Source of the DNA: Paenilisteria rustica
GTDB lineage: Bacteria > Bacillota > Bacilli > Lactobacillales > Listeriaceae
Assembly: GCF_013820765.1 (NCBI RefSeq)
Contig: NZ_JABJVM010000011.1
Location: 44,038 to 108,037 of the forward strand
Length of the DNA stretch: 64,000 nucleotides
Direction: 5' to 3'
This document shows positions 1-9,164 of the stretch, one piece after another (the first letter of the stretch is position 1; each line of letters opens with the position of its first letter). Under the pieces are notes generated by a model that did no database searches, was not told the origin of the DNA, and saw nothing but the letters and a program-made list of their open reading frames with translations. The translations under genes and the position numbers were made by a program.

Positions 1-132
1 TTTTTTGAATATTGTTTTTTAAAGCAAAATAGTAGTTTTTGACCTAATGAAAAACTGATTTTGTTAGGGGTTTTTGGAAAACGCGTGTTGGGATTGGAAT
101 AAAAGTCGGGTTTATACTTTAGATTCCGCGTT

Positions 133-156
133 TTGTCAGTGGATTTAGTGTATAAT
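133..156 (+). promoter_or_regulatory. possible promoter upstream of the adeC operon
   Basis: A perfect TATAAT hexamer lies at 151-156, about 40 bases before the first gene. No good -35 sits at the right distance; TTGTCA at 133-138 is only 12 bases away. The operon may also be read from genes to the left of the window. Confidence 0.3.
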
Positions 157-197
157 AAGGCAGTGAAGAAAAATGAGAAAAAGGATGTGACGAAGGA

Positions 198-644
198 ATG
201 CTTTCCTTTGAAGAAAAAAAGAATATTATTGATGAATATACAGAACTAGAGGCACATCCCGTTTCGATGGGGCGGATTAATTATCACTTCCCGGAAAGTG
301 TGCGTGAGAAAAGAATTGCGGTCAATCATTTGCATCCGAATGGGAATGCTTTTGTGTATGCGCCTTATTTGGATGATGCGGACAAGAACGGCTTTATTAA
401 CATTCGTGAGGCGACGGAAAGTGAGATTCGGGAGTTGATTACGGGTGCAATCGCGTTTTTGAGTACGGATGGGGATGAGTTCGAAGAGGGTTACGAGGAA
501 GCGTTTCGTGATGCGTATCGGACGGTCGTGATTTTGCGTTATGAGAACAAAATGTGGGCGATTTATTCGGACGATCATTTAGAGGCGATTTTCCCTTCTC
601 GTGAAGCGGCGGATGGTTATTTGGCCGACGAAGGTTTTCAGTGA
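198..644 (+). CDS. conserved hypothetical protein upstream of adenine deaminase
   Basis: This is a 148-residue acidic soluble protein with no signal peptide, membrane segment or motif that I recognise. The ATG is preceded by AAGGA about 12 bases upstream. It sits 37 bases ahead of adeC and in the same direction, so it is probably the first visible gene of the adeC-virS operon. In L. monocytogenes the gene before adeC (lmo1743, from memory) is also a small uncharacterised protein of the VirR operon, and this is probably its counterpart. The function is unknown and I do not propose one. Confidence 0.8.
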   Translation: MLSFEEKKNIIDEYTELEAHPVSMGRINYHFPESVREKRIAVNHLHPNGNAFVYAPYLDDADKNGFINIREATESEIRELITGAIAFLSTDGDEFEEGYEEAFRDAYRTVVILRYENKMWAIYSDDHLEAIFPSREAADGYLADEGFQ

Positions 645-681
645 GTTAAAGCCGAGTGAGACGTGAAAGGGGGAGACGTTG

Positions 682-2412
682 ATGCGGAAAGTAAAGCAAT
701 TGCAGGAACGGGTTGCGGTGAGTGATTTGCGTGCTGCAGCGGATATTGTGATTAAAAATGGCCGGATTGTGAATGTTTTTTCGGGTGAAATCATGGAGGG
801 CGATGTCGCGATAAAGAGTGGTTATATCGTTGGGATTGGTGACTTTGATGAGGCTACCGAAATTATTGATGCAAGAGGTCAGTTTATTGTGCCTGGTTTC
901 ATTGATGCGCATGTGCACGTGGAGAGCGCGATGGTGCCTCCTTCTGAATTTGCACGGGTGTTGTTGCCAAATGGTGTGACGACAATTGTGACGGATCCGC
1001 ATGAAATCGCGAATGTGGCGGGTGTAAAGGGTATTGAGTTTATGTTGGATGATGCAGAAGAAACGCCGCTTGATATGTACGTGATGCTACCGTCTTCGGT
1101 TCCTGCAACGCCGTTTGAGCATAATGGTGCGACGCTTGATGCGAGTGATTTACGCGCGCTTTATCAGCATGAAAAAGTGATTGGACTCGCGGAAGTGATG
1201 GATTTTCCTTCTGTAGCGGAAGGGCATAAAGATATGTTGCAAAAAATTGTGGACGCGGAACGGCATGGTGGTCGGATTGATGGGCATGGTGCTGGACTTT
1301 CTAAGGCGGATTTAAACAATTATTTGGCGGTCGGGATTCGTACGGATCATGAGAGTACGACGGCGGTTGAGGCGATGGATCGGTTGCGCGCTGGGATGTT
1401 CGTCATGCTTCGTGAGGGTACGGTTGGTCGTGATATGATACATACGTTGCCGGCGGTGAATCCGAAGAATAGTCATCGTTTCTGTTTTTGCACGGATGAT
1501 AAATTGATTGATGATTTGTTGGAAGAGGGCTCGATTAACTATAATATACGGCTCGCGATTGCGAATGAGATTGATCCGGTGATGGCGATTCAGATGGCGA
1601 CGATTAATGCGGCGACGTGTCATAAGTTGCCACATCTTGGTGCTGTTGCGGCGGGATATCAGGCGGATATTTTGTTTTTGCGTGATTTGGAAACGGTGAT
1701 GATTACGAAGGTGATGAAGCGTGGTCAGGTGGTTGTGGATGATGGTTTGCGTGTCGAAGCGTTATTTCAAAAAACGGATAGTGGTTTTGTATCGCCGGCG
1801 ATTAGGCATTCGTTAAAGCGTGAGGATTTGAAGCTTGAGATGGTGAAAAGCACGGCGAACGTGATTGGAATGCAGCCGAATAGCCTATTTACGGAGCATT
1901 TGGTGGAGACGGTTACGGTGCAAGACGGCGAATTCCAGACATCGGTCGAAGCGGATCAGCTGAAAATGGTTGTTGTCGAGCGGCATAAGGGCACAGGTTG
2001 TGTTGGCGTTGGAATTGTGAAAGGTTTTGGCATCAGAAATGGTGCCATTGCAACGACGGTCGCGCATGATTCACATAATATCGTGGCGGTGGGCTCGACG
2101 GACGCAGATATTCTGGCGGCAATCGAACATATTACAAAAATTGGTGGCGGCATCGCGGTCGTGAAGGACGGAAAAGTCGCAGCGGATCTGGCGTTACCGA
2201 TTGCAGGGCTTTTGAGTGTGCAACCGTATGAGGAGATTCAGCAACAGTTAGGACGTTTGAATGATGCTTTCCGTGATGTGAGTGCGAAACAAGGATTTGA
2301 CCCATTTTTGACGTTATCATTTTTGACATTGCCAGTTATTCCGAATTTGAAATTGACGGATCAGGGGTTATTTGATTTTAACAAGTTTGGATTTATTGAA
2401 GTGGAGGTTTAA
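682..2412 (+). CDS. adeC: adenine deaminase
   Basis: It hydrolyses adenine to hypoxanthine and ammonia in cytoplasmic purine salvage. The 576-residue protein belongs to the amidohydrolase superfamily and has the usual AdeC length. Visible motifs are the metal-binding PGFIDAHVHVES (His 77 and 79), DPHEIANV, GHGAGLS, TDHEST and the FCTDD segment, followed by the C-terminal adenine-deaminase domain. I start at ATG 682 because AAAGGGGGA lies 7 bases upstream; a TTG three bases earlier is less likely. The stop is one base before the kinase ATG, so adeC and the kinase are almost certainly translated from one mRNA, as recalled for the L. monocytogenes virR operon. Confidence 0.95.
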   Translation: MRKVKQLQERVAVSDLRAAADIVIKNGRIVNVFSGEIMEGDVAIKSGYIVGIGDFDEATEIIDARGQFIVPGFIDAHVHVESAMVPPSEFARVLLPNGVTTIVTDPHEIANVAGVKGIEFMLDDAEETPLDMYVMLPSSVPATPFEHNGATLDASDLRALYQHEKVIGLAEVMDFPSVAEGHKDMLQKIVDAERHGGRIDGHGAGLSKADLNNYLAVGIRTDHESTTAVEAMDRLRAGMFVMLREGTVGRDMIHTLPAVNPKNSHRFCFCTDDKLIDDLLEEGSINYNIRLAIANEIDPVMAIQMATINAATCHKLPHLGAVAAGYQADILFLRDLETVMITKVMKRGQVVVDDGLRVEALFQKTDSGFVSPAIRHSLKREDLKLEMVKSTANVIGMQPNSLFTEHLVETVTVQDGEFQTSVEADQLKMVVVERHKGTGCVGVGIVKGFGIRNGAIATTVAHDSHNIVAVGSTDADILAAIEHITKIGGGIAVVKDGKVAADLALPIAGLLSVQPYEEIQQQLGRLNDAFRDVSAKQGFDPFLTLSFLTLPVIPNLKLTDQGLFDFNKFGFIEVEV

Positions 2413-2413
2413 C

Positions 2414-3457
2414 ATGAATTGGTGGAGCTATGTGCGCGATAAAAAGTTTTTCTTGCTGTTCTTTGTGGTCGTGATGTTTTTTATTGGTGTGTTGCTTGCG
2501 GTTGATCCGAATAGTCAGTTGACGCTGGGGAATATTATTTATTTGTATGTCTTTATGTTGCTGTTTTTGATCGCGTATTTGGTGCTCGGTTATTCGTTTA
2601 AACGCACGTATTGGAATGAAATGAAGGAATTGGTAGATGGCGAAATCGAGGAAAATATTCTGGAATTATTGCCAAAACCGAGGACGCGTGAGCAGGCTTT
2701 TTTCAATGAATTGATGCGTAAAAAACACCTGGAGGAGCAACGAGAGCTGACGAAATTGCGTGATAAACAGCAGGAATATCATGATTTTATTTTGTATTGG
2801 GTGCATGAGGTGAAGACGCCGATTGTGGCAAGTAAAATGTTGATTAATAATCCGGATTTGAATGATCCTACGACGATTTATCGCGGGGTGGAGGCGGAGC
2901 TGGATTCGATTGATCGACTTGTGATGCAGGCGCTTTATTATTCGCGGCTGGACACGTTTGCGAAGGATTATTTCATTCAGGAAATGGCGCTTGGCCCGGT
3001 TATTCGTGAATGTGTGAAACGGCATTCGAAGCTGTTTATTTCGAAAAAAATGAAGCTTGATTTGGCGGAGATTAAAATCGATGTTCGTAGTGACAGTAAG
3101 TGGCTTGGTTTTATTTTGGATCAGGTGATGACGAATGCGCTGAAATATACGGATGCGGGTGGCGAAGTCAAGATTTGGTGCGATGTGAGTGCGTCTGGTG
3201 GAACGGTAGCGTTACATATTCGCGATAATGGCATCGGGATTAAGGAAGAGGATTTGCCTCGTGTGTTTGAGCAGGGATTTACAGGAATGATTGGACGTAT
3301 GGAGAAAAAAGCGACGGGAATGGGGCTTTATTTAGCGCGCCAAATGTCTTGTAAGCTTGGGCATAAAATCGCTATTTCGTCGGAGCACGGTGTTGGTACG
3401 GAAATCGTGCTTACCTTCCAGCAAAAAGAGGATTATTTATTAATTGCAAAGGACTGA
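2414..3457 (+). CDS. virS: sensor histidine kinase, VirS/BceS-like
   Basis: This 347-residue membrane kinase has two N-terminal transmembrane helices (about residues 11-30 and 40-60) joined by a very short outside loop, the layout of intramembrane-sensing BceS-type kinases. The H box WVHEVKTP carries the phospho-accepting His 131. The ATPase domain shows the N box (MTNALKYTD, Asn 241), G1 DNGIGI and G2 GMGLYLA. ATG 2414 is chosen because GGAGG lies six bases upstream inside the adeC end. Position behind adeC matches L. monocytogenes virS, whose partner VirR controls mprF and dltABCD. The response regulator is not in the window and probably lies to the left. Confidence 0.85.
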   Translation: MNWWSYVRDKKFFLLFFVVVMFFIGVLLAVDPNSQLTLGNIIYLYVFMLLFLIAYLVLGYSFKRTYWNEMKELVDGEIEENILELLPKPRTREQAFFNELMRKKHLEEQRELTKLRDKQQEYHDFILYWVHEVKTPIVASKMLINNPDLNDPTTIYRGVEAELDSIDRLVMQALYYSRLDTFAKDYFIQEMALGPVIRECVKRHSKLFISKKMKLDLAEIKIDVRSDSKWLGFILDQVMTNALKYTDAGGEVKIWCDVSASGGTVALHIRDNGIGIKEEDLPRVFEQGFTGMIGRMEKKATGMGLYLARQMSCKLGHKIAISSEHGVGTEIVLTFQQKEDYLLIAKD

Positions 3458-3463
3458 GGACTT

Positions 3464-4576
3464 GTGGAGAAAAATTTGATTGTTCGCGGTGCGCCGCAGG
3501 AATTTGAATGTCGGGTCGGTGCTTGGGACGCGCTTGGTAACCATTTGGAACGCCGCGGTTTGAAGCGGGTTTTGGTGATTCATGGTGGCGTTTCTTGGGA
3601 TAAGGCGAGACGGTTTTTTCCCGAGTTGCCGGGTGTGGACGCGATTTTTGAGCAGTATAACGGTGAATGTTCGTTTGAGGAGCGGGACCGGATGGCGGTG
3701 CTTGCGAAAACGGCGAATGTGGACGTGATTATTGGTGTCGGAGGCGGAAAAGTTGCGGATTTAGCGAAGGCTGTTGCGGTTTATTTGGCGATGCCGGTTG
3801 TGATTTTGCCAACATTGGCGGCGACGTGTGCTGCTTGGACGCCGCTTAGTGTGATGTATGATACGCGTGGCGAGATGTTGCAATATGATATTTTTGCGCG
3901 GAGTAATGCGTTGGTGCTGCTTGATCCTGCGGTGATTCTGGATTCGCCGATCGAATTGATGGTCGCGGGAATTGGTGACACGCTGGCAAAATGGTATGAG
4001 GCTGACGTGATTATTTCGCAGCTCACGGAACGGTCTGTTGCGATTGATATGTCACATTACACGGCAAAATTGTGTCGGGATATTCTGCTGGAATCGAGTG
4101 TTGGCGCGCTTGAGGCGATGCGTGATGGGAAATTGAGCGAGGCGTTTGTGAAGGTGGTCGAGACGAATATTATGATCGGTGGTATGGTCGGAGGATTCGG
4201 CGATGATTACGGCCGGACTTCTGGTGCGCATTCGATTCATGATGCGCTAACGGTGCTTGACGCGACGCATCATTTGTTGCATGGGAATAAGGTGGCGTAT
4301 GGTGTTTTTGTGCAGTTGATGATTGAGAATCGGCCGGACGAGATTGCGACATTGCGTGGTTTTTATGAGGAATTGGGATTGCCGACGTGTTTGCTTGATA
4401 TGGGGCTGGACGGATTATCAGATGAGGCGCTGAAACAGGTGGCGGAACGCGCGACGATAGCGGATGAGACGATTCATTTGATGCCCGGCGAAATCACGGC
4501 GACGACGGTTTTCGATGCAATGAAAGATTTGGAAGTTTTAATAGCAAAACTACGCGCGGAGGTGCATGCCTCATGA
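3464..4576 (+). CDS. iron-containing alcohol dehydrogenase family protein (glycerol-dehydrogenase-like)
   Basis: The 370-residue protein has the fold signature of the glycerol / glycerol-1-phosphate dehydrogenase group. There is an NAD-binding GVGGGKVADLAK loop near residue 90, a PTLAAT segment, and metal-ligand regions GIGDTLAKWYEA and GAHSIHDAL plus HHLLHGNKVAYG. It probably oxidises or reduces a small polyol using NAD(H) and a divalent metal; the exact substrate cannot be read from sequence. It starts with GTG, with GAGGA just upstream, six bases after the kinase stop. Its last four bases overlap the next gene. It corresponds by position to lmo1737. Confidence 0.85.
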   Translation: MEKNLIVRGAPQEFECRVGAWDALGNHLERRGLKRVLVIHGGVSWDKARRFFPELPGVDAIFEQYNGECSFEERDRMAVLAKTANVDVIIGVGGGKVADLAKAVAVYLAMPVVILPTLAATCAAWTPLSVMYDTRGEMLQYDIFARSNALVLLDPAVILDSPIELMVAGIGDTLAKWYEADVIISQLTERSVAIDMSHYTAKLCRDILLESSVGALEAMRDGKLSEAFVKVVETNIMIGGMVGGFGDDYGRTSGAHSIHDALTVLDATHHLLHGNKVAYGVFVQLMIENRPDEIATLRGFYEELGLPTCLLDMGLDGLSDEALKQVAERATIADETIHLMPGEITATTVFDAMKDLEVLIAKLRAEVHAS

Positions 4577-5067
4577 TTTTGATTGAGGTGGCAAAAATTG
4601 AAGATGCAAAAGGAATTCGTGACGTGTTGGAGGCAAGTTTTCCGACGCCTGCTGAAGCTGATTTAGTGGATGCGATTGTGGCTTCCGAGCACTATTTGCC
4701 AGAACTTGCGCTCGTTGCGAAGGATGGTGCGGAAGTCATTGGTTACAGTCTGCTGAGTGAGTGTTTTGTCGGCGAGGAACGGATTCTTGTGTTGGCTCCG
4801 GTTGCCGTGAAACCCGAATGGCAGTCACGAGGCATTGGCGCACAGTTGATTGAGGCTGGGATTGCTAAGGCGAAAAACACGAATTATAGCTGTATTAGTG
4901 TTTTGGGACATGAGATATATTATCCGCGATTCGGCTTTGAATTAGCGAAAAACTACCAAATCGCGGCGCCGTTTGAAGTTCCGGATGTGAATTTTATGGT
5001 GTATCCGTTGGCGGAAAGGATTCCGTCGGGAGTGGTGCGTTACCCAGCGAGTTTTGATGTGGTTTAA
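4573..5067 (+). CDS. GNAT family N-acetyltransferase
   Basis: This is a 164-residue single-domain acetyltransferase of the YhbS-like type. The acetyl-CoA-binding region VAVKPEWQSRGIGAQLIEAG contains the QxxGxG/A signature, followed by a conserved HEIYYPRFGF segment that is typical of this subgroup. The acceptor substrate is unknown. The ATG overlaps the stop of the preceding dehydrogenase by four bases (ATGA), indicating translational coupling. It ends the left-hand core operon. What follows is accessory DNA. Confidence 0.85.
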   Translation: MILIEVAKIEDAKGIRDVLEASFPTPAEADLVDAIVASEHYLPELALVAKDGAEVIGYSLLSECFVGEERILVLAPVAVKPEWQSRGIGAQLIEAGIAKAKNTNYSCISVLGHEIYYPRFGFELAKNYQIAAPFEVPDVNFMVYPLAERIPSGVVRYPASFDVV

Positions 5068-5090
5068 GGGTGAATCTCTACGGAGTGGAA

Positions 5091-5183
5091 ATGTCGGACC
5101 AACAAGAATATGAATCTTATTTAGCGGTTATAAATAATGCTCAAATGGTTCAGAAAGTCAAAAGTGGAGAAATCCAGGTATAG
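5091..5183 (+). pseudogene. possible C-terminal remnant of a Phd/YefM-type antitoxin
   Basis: A 30-codon reading frame with a GGAG just upstream reads MSDQQEYESYLAVINNA and continues to a basic, Lys/Glu-rich end. The pattern EYES followed by a hydrophobic helix resembles the tail of Phd/YefM antitoxins. No N-terminal DNA-binding half and no toxin gene are present, and the last codons form one arm of the terminator at 5160-5197. It could equally be a chance ORF. Confidence 0.25.
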
Positions 5184-5197
5184 GATTCTCCACTTTT
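5160..5197. terminator. bidirectional terminator between the GNAT gene and the RloB-like gene
   Basis: AAAAGTGGAGA-AATCC pairs with GGATTCTCCACTTTT (one bulged A) around a 7-base loop. Both flanks carry A/T runs. It sits between two converging transcription units. Confidence 0.75.
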
Positions 5198-5207
5198 AAC
5201 TTTCCTA

Positions 5208-5864
5208 TCACCGACTCAAATGCTGCAATTCCTTCACTAACAAATCCACATATGTGAAGGTTTCGCGAGCAATAAAATAGTCAAGCAGGGCTTCGTCGTT
5301 GAAATTGGGAAGTTCTGTTACATAGCGTTTGTGGTCGCGCGAGCCGCCTGACAGGATGATGCGTCGGGATTTTTTTGCGTTGGCGCTGGCTGGTTTCAAA
5401 TTGTTGTAGAGTCGCCCGCGTTCCTTGATGTACCAGCGTTCTTTTTTTGTGTAGTCTCGGGTGACTGCTTTGTTGAGGGCGCTTTGGGATATAAAACGTT
5501 TGGTGTAGACGCCGTGGTACATGCAGAGCCAGACTTCGAAACTGCGGCCGGAGACGAAGAGTTGGGCGTTTTCTCCGAGAGCGGCGAGGTTGCGAATCTT
5601 TTTCTTGACGTATCGGAGGTTGGAGCGATCTTCTGTGAAATCTAGATCGGTTATTATGAAAAATTTATCATCGGGATGGGCGCTGAATTTCAGTGCTTTT
5701 TTGAATTTCGTTTCTTGGGCGTGTGTGTAGATTTTTAGTTGGTAGTTTTTTAGCCTGCGCTGGAAAAGTAGTTTGAAGTAGTGGGCTTCGCAGCTGTTTG
5801 GTTTGATGCCACCGCTGTCTTCGGGGATGAAGAGGTGGACGATTTTCCTGATTTCACGGCTCAT
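5208..5864 (-). CDS. RloB-like TOPRIM-type protein, second gene of a defence-type pair
   Basis: This 218-residue protein has the features of the RloB / AbiLii family, thought to carry a TOPRIM-like nuclease fold. There is a conserved glutamate in SCEAHYFKLLF (Glu 26), an acidic DLD pair at 73-75 after a hydrophobic strand (FFIITDLDF), and the SFEVWLCMYH segment near residue 108 typical of RloB. Its ATG directly abuts the stop of the upstream ATPase gene, and the GGAGG lies inside that gene, so the two are translationally coupled. RloB-type proteins normally act with an AAA15 ATPase in anti-phage or restriction-linked loci. Activity here is inferred from family and context. Confidence 0.75.
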   Translation of the reverse strand: MSREIRKIVHLFIPEDSGGIKPNSCEAHYFKLLFQRRLKNYQLKIYTHAQETKFKKALKFSAHPDDKFFIITDLDFTEDRSNLRYVKKKIRNLAALGENAQLFVSGRSFEVWLCMYHGVYTKRFISQSALNKAVTRDYTKKERWYIKERGRLYNNLKPASANAKKSRRIILSGGSRDHKRYVTELPNFNDEALLDYFIARETFTYVDLLVKELQHLSR

Positions 5865-7202
5865 TTAAAACACCTCCGGAACGGCTCCAAAACGACCGTC
5901 TAAATAGAGATTCGTCCAATTGTGGTTGTCGTAGGTGATTTCATGGAATTCGCTGAGGCTGAAAACTTCACTGGCCTGGGTTTTGCGGTCTTTCTGGATG
6001 AAAATGACTTGTTCTTTGGCGAAACGATCGGGATTTAGTAGAAGCGGGTTATGGGAAGCGATTAGAAACTGCGCTTTTTTGTCGTTTTCTTGATGGATGA
6101 ATTTGTTTAGCAGACCTTCTTGGATTTTCGTGTGGTATTTATTGTCGAATTCATCGCTGATAAATAGGATTTCGTTTTGCAGCGCGTCGAAAAGTCGGAT
6201 CGAGCTTTCTAGGAATTTCTTGGTGCCATCGGATTCCATACTCATGCTTAGTGGGTATGTCACGTCGTCCACGATATGCGCGGTGCTGATCTCAAAGCGG
6301 CGGTTTTTCTTCGTTGTCGCGATTAGTTGGGCTTTGACGTCATCGGAAAAAGTGGCTTGTTCAATGGATTCGACGAGATTATCGGTCATGTCGGTGACGG
6401 AAAAATCTTGAATCGCGAAATCGAAATCGTAAAGGGTTTCTAGTATTTCTTTTTTGAAATCGCTGTCTTTGTTGATTTGTTCAGCGAATGCTTCTAGGGA
6501 ATTGCCATCGAATTGTTTGGTTTGGAAGCCTTTGGTAACTTCGGTTGCCAGACTTTCGACGATTTTATAGGCTAGAGATGCGGTTTCTTTGCTGAAATAG
6601 GCTTTATTGATGTCGTGGATGAGCATGGATAGGATGGATTTGTAGGTGATGTTTTCTTGCTCGATTTTGGTAAAAAGGCTTTTTAGTTGGCTGCTTTTTT
6701 TGGGAATTTGGCTTTTTAGACGTTCAAAAACGATAATTGGCTTGGATAATGTTGTTTTGAGTATTTTTTTGTACGTTAGGGATTCTTCTTGGATTTCTAG
6801 GGTGCCCGCGTCGATGGCGAGTTCGTAGGTGTATTGGATGTCTTGATTTTCCTGGAAGTTGGGTTCTGTAAAGGTGATGGTGAAGCGGCTAGTGGTTTCT
6901 TTCGCCGTTGAAAATTTGAAGGCGTTGGGCGCGATATCAAAATCTGTTTTTTCGTTGTAGGTATGGCTTTTTTGGATCATGATACGCATGAATTCGAAGG
7001 CGTAGAGTAGGTTTGTTTTGCCGGATGCGTTTGCGCCGTAAAGTATTGCGCCGTTTAGGATGCTGCGCTTTTTCTGGTTATCGTAGTAGGTGTAGAGGGT
7101 GTTTTGGTTGAAAATATCGGCTGGGCTGTAGCTGTGATCTAGTGTCAGGCTTATTTGGTCGTGGATGGAAAAGAAATTGCTGATAGTTATTTTAGAAAAC
7201 AT
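5865..7202 (-). CDS. AAA15-family ATP-binding protein (RloA / AbiLi-like)
   Basis: The 445-residue protein has ABC/SMC-type ATPase motifs. It begins with a strand-rich N terminus, followed by Walker A GANASGKT at 56-63, an ESDGTKKF signature-like segment near 323, Walker B ILFISDE ending at Glu 351, and an ASH switch histidine at 384. This arrangement is COG1106 / AAA15, the ATPase partner of RloB-, AriB- or AbiLii-type effectors. It is the first gene of a two-gene unit reading leftwards, with its promoter in the gap shared with the divergent cassette at 7380. A housekeeping role is possible, but the pairing with RloB makes phage defence the leading idea. Confidence 0.8.
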   Translation of the reverse strand: MFSKITISNFFSIHDQISLTLDHSYSPADIFNQNTLYTYYDNQKKRSILNGAILYGANASGKTNLLYAFEFMRIMIQKSHTYNEKTDFDIAPNAFKFSTAKETTSRFTITFTEPNFQENQDIQYTYELAIDAGTLEIQEESLTYKKILKTTLSKPIIVFERLKSQIPKKSSQLKSLFTKIEQENITYKSILSMLIHDINKAYFSKETASLAYKIVESLATEVTKGFQTKQFDGNSLEAFAEQINKDSDFKKEILETLYDFDFAIQDFSVTDMTDNLVESIEQATFSDDVKAQLIATTKKNRRFEISTAHIVDDVTYPLSMSMESDGTKKFLESSIRLFDALQNEILFISDEFDNKYHTKIQEGLLNKFIHQENDKKAQFLIASHNPLLLNPDRFAKEQVIFIQKDRKTQASEVFSLSEFHEITYDNHNWTNLYLDGRFGAVPEVF

Positions 7203-7379
7203 CGGATTCGACTCCTTGTCTTTTTTTGTTTTATTATACCATGTATGAGGGGGGGAATTTACTGAATTGTAATCCCAAACTGCAAATTATATTTTGAATA
7301 ATATTAGCTTTTATTTCAATTGTAAACTGTACATATGGGAATATTTTTCATATAATAGTGAGACAAGGGGGGATGATGG

Positions 7380-9164
7380 ATGATTGAGCATGATATGAAA
7401 CCTTTAGATAATGAATTTTTAGAACATGCTATTTTTTCATCGACATTAATGATCAAAATAGCGGATATTGAAAGTATATTAAGAAATCTGTATTTAGGTA
7501 CATATATTATTGGTGGACATAGAGGAGCAGGAAAAACCACTCTTATAAATTCAATTGAGAAAAAATTTGTTATGGATTCATACCAACACTTAGGTCAACC
7601 CAAGCATATTAGATATAAATTTCTACATTTGAATGTTGCCAATGATAAAACGGATTTATTGAGAGAACTTGTTTTATTTATTGAAAAAATATATGATGAA
7701 AATTGGGAAAAATACGAAGAAATTGTGGATGATAAAAAAATTTTTAAAAAGAAAAAAATTATGAATAAAAGATATGAAGAACGAATAAATAGTCTTAAAG
7801 AGAAAGTGTTATTTGACATATTTCTTGAGGAAATTAAAGAAGACTCAGTTGCAGATAGAAGGAATCGATATATGAATGTTACTTTTTCTTTAAAAGATAT
7901 ATTTCTAAATGCGATTCCTTTTAAATTAGGTATCAATAAGGAGATTAAACATTTGGCATATAAAGAAATAAGAAATAGGCGAATAAAATCTCCAAGGCAA
8001 AGAAAAGAAGATTTAATAGCAGAAGTTATTGACTTAATAGATATTCTTTCAAAAGAAGTTGCGATTGTTATAATTATGGATGAATTAGATAAGATGAATA
8101 ATACAGATTTTAAAAAGTTCATGCGAGAGAATAAAACAATCTTTACAGAAAGCTCGGCAGTCTTTTTCCTTTTAGTGGATCATATAAAGTATGTTTCATT
8201 AAAATATGATAAAAGTTTTGCGATTATGCATAATCTGATTCGAGATTACATATATCTTCCTAGATTGAATTGGAAAGAGTTTCTTCTGGTTGTTCCTAAA
8301 ATATTAAAAATATCAAATTTGAGAACGCTCAGAAGTATCTATTACTATTCAAAGGGGAATTATAGGGAAGTAGTAAAAATAAAAAAAGACTACAATAATC
8401 TTTACGGATTCAATGCTAAATTAGATCATCAAAGTAGTCTAAGAGATATAGAGTATATAAATGATTCATTTTATATTGTTGTAGGCTTAGTTGAGAATGA
8501 TTATATCAGTGATTTGCCAGAACCTTTAAAAGAGATAGCTATTGATTTTATCTTTGATATTATTGATATGTATCAAATAAATAAAAGTATAACTAGCCAA
8601 GAACTTAATGAGGTAAAAGAAGAATACCTAATGCTGAATCCCACAGTAAACAGTGTAATTAAAAGGGTAGGTAGTATAATTAGTGATTACAAATGTATAA
8701 ATGTACCGGAGAGTGAGGAGAGCTTAGCAACTGAGATTTCTAAATATTACGGCTCTAAGCATCCAAACTTTAAAGGAAATAATTATCGTCCAGTCTTAAT
8801 TGAAACCACTGAAATAAGCATGCTGTACAGGTTAATAGGAATCTATCATGACAGTATTGATGGGGTAATTATATGCAAGGAAGAGCAGGCTGATACGCAA
8901 TTTAATATTTCATATACAGCAACTATCTTAGTGTCATCTGATTATATGCAACCTGTGGCTTATATTAATCATAAAGGTTTTGCGTGGAATTTTGAAGTAG
9001 GTCATAGGTATTATGAGATGTTATCCTATTTAGATGAAAATGAAATAATATATATAGATATTGAATTACCTATTAATCAAAGTATGGTGCAAAGAGGGGA
9101 AAATTTGAAGCCGTTTTTAGATAAGTTAATAAATAAACAACTAAATGAGAACCAAGGTCTGTAG
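7380..9164 (+). CDS. AT-rich P-loop NTPase of unknown system
   Basis: The protein is 594 residues, Lys/Ile/Asn-rich and encoded by DNA much richer in A+T than its neighbours, which suggests transfer. It has a Walker A GGHRGAGKTT at about 45-54 and a Walker B VIIMDELDKM around 230-239. It resembles KAP/STAND-like P-loop ATPases in layout, with a long helical insertion between the motifs and a C-terminal domain of about 200 residues that I cannot assign. RBS-like GGGGGGATG precedes the ATG. It is divergent from the AAA15/RloB pair and followed by a broken STAS-like frame and a small membrane protein. The function is unknown; a defence role is inferred only from the neighbourhood. Confidence 0.75.
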   Translation: MIEHDMKPLDNEFLEHAIFSSTLMIKIADIESILRNLYLGTYIIGGHRGAGKTTLINSIEKKFVMDSYQHLGQPKHIRYKFLHLNVANDKTDLLRELVLFIEKIYDENWEKYEEIVDDKKIFKKKKIMNKRYEERINSLKEKVLFDIFLEEIKEDSVADRRNRYMNVTFSLKDIFLNAIPFKLGINKEIKHLAYKEIRNRRIKSPRQRKEDLIAEVIDLIDILSKEVAIVIIMDELDKMNNTDFKKFMRENKTIFTESSAVFFLLVDHIKYVSLKYDKSFAIMHNLIRDYIYLPRLNWKEFLLVVPKILKISNLRTLRSIYYYSKGNYREVVKIKKDYNNLYGFNAKLDHQSSLRDIEYINDSFYIVVGLVENDYISDLPEPLKEIAIDFIFDIIDMYQINKSITSQELNEVKEEYLMLNPTVNSVIKRVGSIISDYKCINVPESEESLATEISKYYGSKHPNFKGNNYRPVLIETTEISMLYRLIGIYHDSIDGVIICKEEQADTQFNISYTATILVSSDYMQPVAYINHKGFAWNFEVGHRYYEMLSYLDENEIIYIDIELPINQSMVQRGENLKPFLDKLINKQLNENQGL

